From: Phalacrocorax aristotelis
Taxonomy: Eukaryota > Chordata > Aves > Suliformes > Phalacrocoracidae
NCBI RefSeq assembly: GCF_949628215.1
Contig: NC_134279.1
Coordinates: forward strand, 52,750,266-52,814,265
Direction: 5' to 3'
Length of the DNA stretch: 64,000 bases
This document shows positions 26,801 to 37,665 of the stretch, one piece after another. The translations under genes and the position numbers were made by a program. Position 1 is the first letter of the stretch. Each line of letters begins with the position of its first letter. Below the pieces are notes generated by a model. That model saw only the letters and a program-made list of their open reading frames with translations, was not told the DNA's origin and searched no databases.

Positions 26801-29800
26801 CATTCCTCCCTCTGCACATGCTCATGAAGTAAGACAGGAGGGAGATATCAACTAGACCCCTCCAGAAAGTAAGAACAGTCAAAACAGGGACCTCTGCGTA
26901 TCCTAAGAATAACCAGAAGTGCTGACTGTGTTTTCTCTGCTGTGGTTGCTCCCATCTTTGCCATTCCCCTCCATTTCTCTGTATACTTCCTATCTTTGCT
27001 CTTTTTCCTTAGCCTTTCTCAACACTGTATCAGATTTAATTCACTCCCTTTTCATAAAGACCATTCCATATCCCCCTGAAATTACCTTTGTTACCACCCT
27101 ATTGTCCAGTCTGCGCTCATACTACTTTCCCATAATCTAAATACTATCAGGTTACATACTCTGTACCACTGGGCATGTATTAATACTCATCTGGATGGTG
27201 CTTAATTACTGCTGGATCCTTAGTCATTACTCTAATAAACATATCAGTACAGTCAGTGATCACTGTAATTGTACAAACACAATAAACAATCACTGCAACT
27301 GTAAAAACACTTAACAGAGTATAGCTATAACCTCACCAGGCAATTTCATAATTCTAATTACATTCCTTTTTTATTTTCTGATTTAGATTGGTGCAAAAAG
27401 AATGTCAGCAATCCCAAAGAAATACTTCTATGTTTTCTTACACCACAAAGCTTAGTCCTGGATGACTGTAAATAGATCAGAGGGAGCAATTAATTCTGCT
27501 GACCATCCTGCTTTTCTATCACCAACAGGACATATAGTACTGACATGGTTAAATACCCCATTTCATCACCTTTATTTACCTAGTTCAAACGATCGCATTT
27601 ATGGCTAGGTGGACTATGGTTGTCTAAAGTAAAGATGGACTCCCTGGCTTCATAGCAATCACTACACTTACCTGCTCTGCATCATGTCCATGTGGTCTAA
27701 CTTCCTGAGCAAAGAGCACTAACAGAGTCTTCTCAAATTTAACGTTCATTAAGAGCTTTCCCAGGTACAGTTTCCAGTGGTGAATATATTTATCAACTAA
27801 TCTGAAAGCACAGAAGTTCTGTAAGAAATAATATTTTAACCAAGTAGGATTTATTTTGTCAAATACTAGCGAATAGGTTCCATATATGAACAAATAATTG
27901 ATTACAGAGCAGTAACTAAGCATGGTTTTGACCAGCAGCAGGGGAGAAAAAATCATGGGTAGCTGCCAGAATTCTTATACTGTAAGAATAAGAAATGCTG
28001 AACTCACAAGAGAGATATACAATTATATATATTTAACACTGACACATTTCATTTTCTTCGAGTACTAAAGTAGACACAAATCCTGTAAAAGTGCTGAGCA
28101 GGAAAGTGGGTAGACCAATAGATTGAACACAATGTCAATACTAATGCAGCCCAACAGTGATAGGAATACAGTCTGATGGAGACATGACACGGCGGAGAGG
28201 ACACAGGATCAGAGCCATTATTTCTATTCAGAATCTACCCAGGTGGTTCACTAACAGTATTCTGCTGGTGGAACATACACAGCTCTTCACTCAGCAATTT
28301 AAACTGTGCACATAAGTAACATGTATATAAATATGTACCAGAAAAAAGTCTGCTAAAATATCTATAGCTTTCATTCCTCACCTGTGCTTTTAAAATTCCT
28401 TCACCATAAGCTTGGAAGAAAGTAAATTAGTCACCATTAGTACCAAAAAAATTATACTTCTGCACTTCTAATATAAATATTTTCATGTAATAAAAAAGGA
28501 CAAAATATCATTTATCAAAGATTGCAATTGTATTAGTCCTTCAAAAATAAGTCTGTTCAATTGTATCTTTTTTTATTGCAATTGTCCATTTGGCTTACAG
28601 TCTGTAGGAGTTAATAAGGTAGCAGCTTTTGGTTAGCCAGTTCAGACTGACAATGATACTAGTAAATTAAATTGTGAAAAACCAGGGCATCTTTTCTCAT
28701 GTAATCAAGACTTCTACGTGTGCCACTTAAAGCTAGATGAGCAGCTTAGGAGAAATCCTAGCCCACTGCAGTCTGAAGCAGGTTTGTTATTGGCATAACA
28801 GGGGTGAGAATATTGCCCACTCGTCAGTCAAGAAATATAAGAACACATCTGCCTTTTACCTTACAACAGTCAGATCTTGCAATCCGGACATTGCTGAGAG
28901 TTTTAGCATGCAAGGACAACTGGAGTTTATTTACTTATTCATTCATTTACTCTAGACTTTTCAATGGTATACACACTTCTCTGAGCATATTAACTATGTT
29001 TGTAAGCTGGACTGGGATCATATGGATTCCTCTGTAGATTACATTTTGCTTAAGATGGGCCTCATCAAAAGACAAACCAATCAAAACAGACATTCACAAT
29101 GCTCTGAGTGAGGTAATCTGGCTTTTTATGAGATGATAAAGCTCTTACAGACCTAGGCAGCCTCCATAAATAGATGGGAGACTGCACATGGGAATAAAGG
29201 CTTGCTGTGCAAACCTCAGATTGATGAAGCCAGCTGACGGATCCCCAGCCTATAAAAATTATGTTACATGGTGATTATACATCCTCAGAAGAAAACTGAA
29301 TATTTGAAAAGAAAGCAGTTTGCCAAACCTCCCCTCTCCTCCCAGGAATTTATAACTATACAATCCCAACTTGTATGTAACGCAACTTAACGGCATCAGC
29401 TCAAAACAAGAGGAAATCCAATACAGAAATAAATAATAATGAAAAGCATCCTCAGTCAAGAATCTCAAATCAAACAATGCATGGAAATCCTACAAATACA
29501 AGAGCTGTTTAAAGTACCTCAGTGGCTCTGAGGTGACAGGTCTTATTCATACAGCTGATAGAGCAGGAAGTTTTCACTGGAGTCTGAAACACAGATTCAG
29601 CCTCTTGCAAGGACAGTAAGTCTCTGCTGTAAAGAGAATGGAAGCCTTTCCTGTCTTAGTTTACCCCAGATTTCATCAGCCTGCTTGACTACACACTGAA
29701 TACTCCACAGATAAACTGCAGAAGTACAGATAACAAAATTATAATGTTCCTTCTCCCAGTTAACTAAACCCAGCTGTCAGTTTAGGTTCATAAATTTTTA

Positions 29801-30620
29801 TAAATAGTTTCATATATGTGTAATAGGGTTTCTGCATGCTGGAGTTTAGGGATGAACTTTCAAAACTGGATATAGGATGATAATCAACTACCTCCTTCCT
29901 AAATACAGCTCAGATTCCAGGGGTGCTGAATACCCACTGGCATATCTGATCTGGGACCAACTGAGTTTTCTAAGATCCTCAAGCTCCTCCAGAAATTCCA
30001 ACAAATGAGGCAGGCCTCATCAGTCCAACACGAGCACGCTGCAGATGAGGTATGGAGCTCAGCATGATCCATGCTGTCGCTGCAATCTAAAACTGGAGCG
30101 TGAGAATGCAGCAAGAGCAGCCCCTCAGCCATGAGCAGCTGGACCCAGCAATGCAGGGAATGTTGCCAGTTTTCTGAAGTGTGGCTTGGACACAGTGTCT
30201 GAGAACCGCAGCCCCAGACTGTATTGAAAGTAATATTTAGAGTGGAATAATATTTCCAAAGTCTCAGGCATGTGGTTCTTTGACCACACTTTTCTTTTCA
30301 AAAGAGTGCAAGTGATACAGACCCAGGGAGGATAAAGTACAAGGATCCCAAATTATGATGAAGACAAAGATGATTGTTCTACAGGCACCGCTCCAGTAAA
30401 TAAATCTATAATACATTGCTATATGGCCATTACTCCTGGGCAGCTACATCTAAAAATACTCAGCACCATCAGGGCTGTCTACTGAACAACCCAAAATCCA
30501 TCTACTTATGCAGCATAGACTGGAAGAGTTTGGTATTTTGCTCCTGTGCTTTGTACTCAAAGTTATTTGCTGGCTTATAGGGCAGACATGTTAATTACGT
30601 GGGTCTCTAAAACTGCAGTA
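17890..30620. other. Intergenic region between the two CR1 pieces
   Basis: About 12.7 kb without a recognised gene. The exception worth separate note is the nearly open - strand stretch at 19008-20045. A-rich runs with interspersed C (about 20086-20125 and 24294-24320) and a G/T-rich tract (25510-25575) are low-complexity sequence. Everything else is unique-looking, AT-rich DNA. Confidence 0.55.
19008..20045 (-). other. Unexplained nearly open reading frame, possible exon or relic
   Basis: One - strand frame runs for about 345 codons with a single TGA (19548-19550), long for DNA of this composition. Within it, 19674-19977 looks like an exon: a pyrimidine-rich tract ending TTTAACAG precedes 19977, and ATG|GTAAGG follows 19674. 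That block encodes 101 open codons, beginning SQEKPHKLIELIHEQAIP and including ESRIQHLSRKLRSIKP, a charged, probably helical segment. The upstream 20 or so residues (from 20045) are hydrophobic and would look like a signal peptide, but they coincide with the pyrimidine tract. I recognise no family. It could be a lineage-specific exon, a decayed gene, or chance. Confidence 0.22.
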
Positions 30621-30705
30621 TCAAAAAGGTTGATCTCTGGGGTGAATCTGTGCAGCTCCATTAAAGGTCACAACATCACACCAGCTGAAGATGTGCCCTA
30701 CACTA
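30620..30705 (-). repeat. Possible ancient amniote interspersed repeat
   Basis: Read on the - strand, the segment has CTTCAGCTGGTG and then TTTAATGGAGCTGCACAGAT followed by TCACCCCAG. This resembles the TCAATGGAGCTACGCCGATT-type core of a dispersed repeat seen across birds and reptiles. The match is short and degenerate and the family name is uncertain. Confidence 0.3.
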
Positions 30706-30729
30706 AAACCACTGACTAAAACCAGCTCT

Positions 30730-32570
30730 CCCTTCTGGAGTGTCTACTTCCCCACTCAACTTGGTGTCATCAGCAAACTTCATCAGGCTACTCTTGATGC
30801 CGGTATCCAGATCACTTATAAAGATATTGAATAACATTGGGCCCAATATTGATCCCTGGGGGACTCCACTAGTGACAGGTTGCCAGTTCGAAGAAGAGCT
30901 ATTTACCACCACCCTTTGGGTGCGGCATGTCAGCCAGTTCCCCACCCACTGCACAGACCACTCGTCTAGGCCATAATGCATTAATTTCTCCAGGAGGAGG
31001 CTGTGGGGGACAGTATCAAAGGCCTTGGAGAAGTCCAGGTAGACAATGTCCACCGCCTGCCCCATGTCAACCAGGCAAGTCACTTTGTCATAGAAGGCCA
31101 CCAGGTTAGTCAAGCACGATCTGCCTTTAGTGAAGCCATGTTGGCTTTTCCCAATCACGTGCTTCATTTGACTTGTGATGGCCCCCAGGAATATTCGTTC
31201 CATAACTTTCCCAGGGATTTAAGTAAGGCTGACGGGCCTATAGTTACCCGGATCCTCCCTTGAGCTCTTCTTGTAGATAGGGGTAACATTTGCCTTCCTC
31301 CAGTCCTCTGGGACATCCCCCGTTCTCCACGACTTCTAGAAGATTATGGAGAGTGGCCTTGCAATGACATGAGCCAGCTCTCTCAACACCCTCGGGTGGA
31401 TGGCGTCAGGGCCCATTGATTTGTGGGGGTCAAGCTCCTGTAGTAATTCATATACTAACTCTTCCTTCACTGATGGGTCGTTGGTGTTTGGATCAACCGG
31501 CAATTTCGTTCCCAAAGCCTGGGAACTGACAGTGTTGGTAAAGACAGAGGTGAAGAAAGTGTTGAGGACCTCTGCCTTTTCTGCATTGTTGGTTTCAATT
31601 TCAATTGAAAATTCAAGTGGGGCTTTTGCTTTTCTAACTACATCTCTGCACGCTCTGGCAATGCCCTTGTAGCTCTTGACAGATAATCCTCCACTTCTCC
31701 ATCTCTGGTATGTTTCCCTTTTGTATTTGAGTAGACCCAGGAGGTCATGGTTGAGCCAAGGGTGTCTCTTGCTCTGCTTACTTCCTTTTCCTTTATAGGG
31801 GATAAACTGGTTTTGTGTTTCCAATAGAGAGTTCTTGAAGAACTCCCAGCACTCACTAGCTCCTTTGTCTTCCATGGAAGCTTCCCATCGAATCCCTCCT
31901 AACTAAGCCTTGAGTGCACTGAAGTTTGCTCTTCTAAAATCCAGAACCCTTGTCTTAGAGGTGACCTTCAGCACACTCAGCAGGATCCTGAACTCCACAA
32001 TGTTGTGGTCACTGCAGCCAAGGCTGTCACTAACCGAGATATTACAAAGCCGGCTTTCTCAGTCTGTGAACAGCAAGTCCAGCAGTGCCTCATTCCTGGT
32101 TGGCACATCTAACATTTGTATGAGTAAACAGTCCTCTACACATTCCAGGAACTTGGTGGATGACATGTGAGCTGCCGTATTGTCCTTCCAGCAGATGTCT
32201 GGGTAGTTGAAGTCACCCATCAGGACCAGGTTCTGTTGGCCAGAAGCTTGCTTTAGAGCCCCAAATATTGCTTCATCGGCTTCGTCAGTGTGGTTAGGAG
32301 GTCGATAGCAGATGCCCACTTTGAGGTCCTGCTTGGAGATGATCCCTTTGACTTTAACCCAGAGGCATTCGATAGACCAGTCGCAATCACCATAGTTGAC
32401 TTCGATACATTCAAGGTTTTCCTTAATGTGGAGTGCGACTCCTCCACCTCTTCTACCCTGCCTGTCCTTACGGGAGAGCCTGTAACCGCCCCCAGTCATT
32501 TGAGTTGTCCCACCATGTTTTAGTTACTCCTATGATGTCGTACCCTTTAAACCTGTCATACCCTTTAAAC
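30730..32570 (-). mobile_element. CR1 LINE ORF2 fragment (endonuclease + reverse transcriptase), inactive
   Basis: The - strand frame encodes CR1 ORF2 in order. The endonuclease part has TKTWWDNSNDW near 32500, GRRGGGVALHIKENLECIE, GICYRPPN, GDFNYPDICW and CSDHNIVEF (catalytic His near 31995). The reverse transcriptase part has [60 protein letters not shown] and the catalytic box FADD near 30780. Four in-frame stops (32059, about 31910, 31336 and one within SLT*IPGK near 31224) and one shift near 32495 inactivate it, yet the frame is otherwise kept. Similarity stops after VDTPEGR at about 30730, so the rest of ORF2 and the 3' end are missing. Confidence 0.92.
32537..32570 (+). repeat. 18-bp tandem duplication at the CR1 5' edge
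   Basis: Two adjacent copies of TGTCRTACCCTTTAAAC, differing at one base, with 18-base period. They lie where similarity to CR1 endonuclease begins, the outer copy being the limit of the element. Confidence 0.75.
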
Positions 32571-33559
32571 TGCAGAAGACAGGAATTTGTATTTTATATA
32601 CAAACTGGACTTGTATCCTTTTCCTATCTGCAATATTTAATATATATTCTCATGTCAGCGAATGAGGAGAGCAAATATGACAGCTGACCAGATATGCACT
32701 GGAATTTTATTAGTTTTATCTTAGCTTTCCAGACTTATCAAAAAGATGTAAGTGCCTCAAATATTTGATATTTTGTAACATTTAAATAATACTGATACTC
32801 TCATGAATCCCTCTGACTTCTATATACACATAGTTAATTAAAAACTACCGCAAAGGAAATTAAGATAAAGTATTTGCGAAAGCTAACATATAAAACTTGA
32901 CCTGCACCTGAGACACAGATTAAATTCTTTTCAAAAATACTGCTAAAAATCTGCTCTGTCCTTCACTCCTAAATACAAGCCTCAAATGACAGAATATGCA
33001 GAGCTTCTTTTGTACATAGATTTTACTCATTAACAACTCTACTCCAAACTAAGTAGCACTGGGACCATGCCTGCTCCCAGTTCTGCAGCATGCACTCTAG
33101 CAGTATGCAGTCAAGTACGTCTTTAAATGTGCCTATGTCTCTATTTATAGGACTTCAGGGAGTAATGTGTCACATTGTCAGCGTTTGAAGAACAAAGCCT
33201 AAACTTTCTACTGAGAGGATGTTTCTCATAAAAGATGCCCTGATCCTTGCTCTTATAAAAAGGTTTTATTTTTCAATAGAAAAGTATATTTAAAAACACA
33301 GTTATTTGCTAAAAGCAATAAAAAACTCTCCAGTTCTGATTTCATAAAAGTTTAACAAAACATAAATATTGTTTACCACTTACATTCCTATATACAGACC
33401 TTGCATTAGATAGTTAAATAGGCAGAGAGATAATAACTCAGGAATGAATGGTACACTGCTACATGAGATACAAATTCCATGTCACACTGCACAATCACTG
33501 GAACACACGGAGCGGCTTAAAATCCTCAGTCACTGCATTCTGCTTTGTTCTTTTTACAG
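32571..33559 (-). other. TRMT9B: Probable TRMT9B 3' UTR and adjacent spacer
   Basis: AT-rich DNA between the CR1 piece and the TRMT9B stop codon with no coding signal. The 3' UTR must occupy at least the right-hand part; how far it extends depends on which poly(A) signal is used. Confidence 0.45.
33265..33270 (-). terminator. TRMT9B: Candidate TRMT9B poly(A) signal AATAAA
   Basis: TTTATT on the + strand reads AATAAA on the - strand, about 290 bases after the stop. Other TTTATT copies occur further left (for example near 32705), so a longer 3' UTR is equally possible. Confidence 0.3.
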
Positions 33560-34596
33560 CTATGTTCCTCTTTTCTCTGCAATAACACACCAGTTTCCAT
33601 GGTCATAGCAGGAAGAAAGTATCTGAAGCTCAGGCACATTCTCTTCTACCAGAGAGCACAGTTCCCCTTCCCGAAAAACATGATAATAACGCATGAAGGC
33701 TTTTGTATCCAACGTGGCATCAGTTTGGTCCCCAACAGACACTGCTGAATCCAATGCAGAGTCAGTGGAGTCAGTTGTTGAAGTTCTTTTGAAAAACTTG
33801 CTGGCATTAGACTTACCAGCACCATCTGTATTACAGCTGCAGCTGTGGTCCCTGTCTTCCACTGGGCCATTTATAAATGAAGCTTCTTCGCTCTTGCTCT
33901 GAGCTACACTCTGGTGTCCTCCATTTAAACTTAAATCCTTCAGTGCATCTGTGGCTGGTGACCACTCTGGTTTTTTGAGAGGCAGGCTTTCCACGAACAC
34001 ATCATCGTCGTCTAAACTTTGTTCTTTTAACAGCGCCCCATGGTGACCTAAATCCAAACTGCAGTGTCGCGAATGCTGGATGGGTACGGTACTGTTCGCC
34101 CATTCTCCTTCGTTCTTCAGAGGCTTCATTTTGTCAGTTTGCTTTCTAAGGGCTGATTCATCAAGGGATCTGGAGAAAAACCAGGAGCGGAGAGATCTTC
34201 CTAGAGCACTGTAAAACCTGTTTTCTTCTTCAGAAATTTTCATGCAGCAGGCTCTGGAAAAGCAATGGTCTGTATTGTGGGAATGTTTTGAATCAGTTTC
34301 TGGCTGCAGATTGGTTTGGTAGCTGCAATCAGAGATGACGAGCTGTGCAGGGTGTATGTCTTGGCTTTTTCCAGCATGCACAAACTCACCCTTATCTCCA
34401 GATTGATTTGATTCTGAAAAATGCTGTGAGCACAAGGCCTTGTTCCAAGGAACAAATACATCTTGTTTCTCAAAGCGACGATTCTTTTGTTCCATAGCCC
34501 AAACATAAATCATCATCTGGCCTCCGGGAATCAGTACCCTCGCCATTTCCTTTATTGCTTTGATTCTTCTTTGTTTAGTTGAAAAATGATGGATCA
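33560..34596 (-). CDS. TRMT9B: TRMT9B last coding exon (residues 110-454)
   Basis: Ends the tRNA methyltransferase 9-like protein. The acceptor TTTTTCGCAG lies to the right of 34596; the first TG completes Val110, giving [11 protein letters not shown], then [19 protein letters not shown], the final strands of the class I methyltransferase fold. Residues of about 170-405 form a Ser-rich, charged, probably disordered insert with [12 protein letters not shown] (246-257) and KRTS (379-382) as likely kinase sites. The C-terminus has [14 protein letters not shown] (409-422) and [11 protein letters not shown], shared with Trm9 and ALKBH8. Stop TAG is at 33560-33562. The total of 454 residues equals the human length I recall. 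Yeast Trm9 makes wobble-uridine mcm5U; activity of TRMT9B itself is less settled. An internal GTG/ATG is not a start here. Confidence 0.95.
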
Positions 34597-37491
34597 CTGC
34601 GAAAAAGGAAAGGCATTATGTATTGAATATTAGTAAGGACATATCATTTTAACCTTTAACCTGTTCTATGTGTTTAGCAATTTTAGTTACCATGTCCCAG
34701 ATATCACTCACTTCAAGTCAGGCAACACTGCTGAATTTGTTGGTACCACAGTGCAAGTTTACCCCAGAATGATCTCTTTTACATTTATGTTCAAGAGATA
34801 AAAATAGGAAAATCGCGAAGAAGGAAATTCATCTCACCTCAAAATAGGGATTCTGGAAAAGTCAGGTATACAAGCTGGACATTTCTGTTTCTCTACATCA
34901 CCCATAAAAGACTGTAGCATGACTAGCTTTCACCTAAATGCTTGGACTTTAGGTGGGTTAGGTAATATTAAGTTTTACTTTAGTTTTTAGGACAGTTCTT
35001 ACTGAAAACAGAAAATCTTTTCACCATGTAACAAACACAGCAAAATGTACTATCAGTGAAAAAATACTCTGTATTTTTATATCAGTGCACTTTCAAAAGA
35101 GCTAGTGAGAAAATTTAGACAGGAATACTTTCCACTGCTTTGATTTTGTAGAAAGGTATTGCCTTTAAGCATTGTTTTGGAGGAAAAAAATGAGAAGTAT
35201 CTCAGTCTACGTTGCGTGTCTGAGGATGATGATTTTTTTTGTTACATTATGTTATGCTTTTAAAAAATGACAAGTAAAATTCAAAATAAAACTAATGATC
35301 ACTATATTTGTATTTTCTTTCCAGGATAATTTCCACTTTTTCAAATTTCACTGCAACGCAAAATGAAGCTATGTTTCAAGATTTCCACACTGTTTCTATC
35401 TTCCTGTTCACCTGAAGGGACAAATTTTAACAGCCAGAGAATAGCTAAGTCAGCTATTTTCTTTCTAAACTCTCAAAACCATTAACTTGTCCTGAGATTG
35501 ATCATGTTGGTCATGTTGATCTATATATCATCAGTACTAGATTTCATTCAAATCAATGGCGTAAAGAGGACTGATTCCATAATTTGTTTCAAGTGGACTT
35601 GGAGCCAGTCACTTCTTCATGCAAAACATTCAATCTACCCATATAACAACATATAATAATAGTATATGCTCTTAGCTGAAGACATCTCCATACCTTCAGA
35701 AAAATCAGATTTTCTTTTTGTATGCTGCTTGACATTAGCCAATTCTACTTGTAGAAAGAGTCTTATTTCAACACTGCAGTTATGAAAAGTGTGTCCAACT
35801 AGCCCCGTCCTTATTCAAGACAATGATTAAATTACCAAGGGGGAAAAATAGAGCTTTTTTACCACTAGCCAAGAAAAGCATTCTTGGAAGTTGATAAATT
35901 CGGCCTTCATAAACAGCTGAGAATACGAGATACCAAACTCTGTGGAGTTCCCCAGTCTATATGGTCAGTGTTTATTTCCAGGTACTCCTATCTCTTGTCA
36001 ATATTTTCTCAAACTTTGCAAGAATAAAAAAAGCCAAACTATTTCAATTTCTTTAACAAGATGGGGAGAAAGGAACCAATATTTTTTCTCATCCTGGAGT
36101 TAGGCCATATACCACCACAGAACCTCCTGCAAAATAATATCAAAACTGACAGAGACAGTGTGAGCATGTGAGCTTAGTTCACCAGAAAGAAGCACCAATC
36201 AACCAACTGAATCTGTGCAAGCTCTATCTAAGCAATTAATTTAATGGTTTCAATACTGTTCATGGTTAAAATTACATAATCGCTGTGGTGGTTCTGCAGA
36301 AATATAAATCCTATAAATGGGATTATATTAGCAAAGCCAAGAGGAGTATTTGACTATGTACATAAATACTTGCTGTTCTCTGGAATGGGATGTAAAACAC
36401 TTTATTTAGAATTAGATGGACACAAGCATACCATGTGTCTATTCAAGAAGGATTAAAATCCATTATTGTTAAATGTACAGAAGTACCACGTGAACTTTTA
36501 ATCTTGTCAGGCCTATAATTCATTTAAACATTAGGTTGGTATGCTATCCTTCAAAGTCAGCTGATCTGATAGCACTGAAATTATGCTACGAGACCTGAAA
36601 TGTAGATAGGGCTCGCTGGTTACCTAGCCAACATGAAAGCAAAGTAATATAGATACTGCTTGAGTATTATTCACCCTTTCTTTTACCTTGCATATGTGAA
36701 AAATACATTTTAAAATACATTTTAAAATACATTTCTATCATAGTTCAAGTAGTTTGTTGGTTGCTACCAATAGTAATTATCATGCTTTCTCTATTTGCTG
36801 ATACAGTGGAACAGCCTGAAAGAAGTTCAAGCAAGAGTAGAGCTAAAAGTGTAGATTGTGGCTGGGTACTCTAACTATTCCTCATCTACCCTTTTCCAGT
36901 TTATACTTCTCAAATTGTTAGTAATATTTTCAAAAGGAGAAGTCAGAGGAGTTAAGATGCTGAGGTGCTTTGCTCATTTAAGACAACAGGCACTTGTATG
37001 GCTCTAAGTTCTTATTTAATGACTATTCTAAGAGAAATTTGTATTCATAACGCACAATAGTTAACATGAATCAAGTTCTACTACAGAGAAAGCAAGTTTT
37101 CATTTCAATGCATTTGCTGGTCAAAACAGATCCTAAGGAGGAACCAAGAGTTTATCTTGACCACCTAATCTGTTTAAACTGTGAGCAGCCATGTTTATAT
37201 TAGCTTTAACTTGTTTAAAATGCATGCTGGAAGGAAATATTTTCTCCACAGGGTGAACAAGACCACATATAAACAAACAAATGATCCACATAATTTCCTG
37301 GTCAACAGCGCCTCTGTGCAATGGAACTATTTATTTTTTTCAAATTTATTACATTCATTTCAGTAATACCTGCTGTGTTTCTAAGAGAACTATTGCAAAA
37401 CAAATTTAACTGAAATGAAGACACTTGGAAAGAAAAGGATCCAAAAAAATTTGCATTTGGTGTGGGCCAGAATGCATGTATGTTGTCTTAC
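34597..37491 (-). other. TRMT9B: TRMT9B intron, 2.9 kb
   Basis: Bounded on the - strand by donor G|GTAAGA (GT at 37491-37490) and the GCAG acceptor next to 34596; phase 1. AT-rich, with one 12-base tandem repeat listed separately and no other recognised feature. Confidence 0.85.
36701..36734 (+). repeat. 12-bp tandem repeat, about 2.8 copies
   Basis: AAATACATTTTA repeated with exact 12-base period inside the TRMT9B intron. The copies are identical, suggesting a recent slippage event. Confidence 0.85.
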
Positions 37492-37665
37492 CTCCAATGG
37501 AAATGACTGCATTGAAGCACTGGTCCCTAAAGGGAAGGTTAAGGTTGTCACATACCAGAACTTCATCATCTTTCTTCCTTGCAATCTCTACCAATGGTGC
37601 ACAGTAATCACAGCCGAGATTATACACCTGACTGTTGACACTGAGATATTTTCCAGTTCCACAAC
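37492..37665 (-). CDS. TRMT9B: TRMT9B coding exon (residues 52-110), SAM-binding core
   Basis: A 174-base exon preceded by the acceptor TTTTTTCTTTAG and followed by G|GTAAGA. It completes Gly52 and encodes CGTGKY (53-58), so the joined motif I is DIGCGTGKY, the glycine-rich SAM-binding loop of class I methyltransferases. GCDYC (69-73) supplies the acidic residue D71 expected at the end of beta 2 to contact the SAM ribose. VCDNLNLPFRD (89-99) and AVISIG (104-109) are the following core strands. All hallmark residues are present, so the fold should bind SAM. The exon ends with the first base of Val110. Confidence 0.96.

Noticed and set aside
34597..34600. GTG at the start of the last TRMT9B exon as an initiation codon
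   Set aside because: The GTG arises by reading through the acceptor; the conserved protein continues upstream through two more exons to the ATG at 40881.
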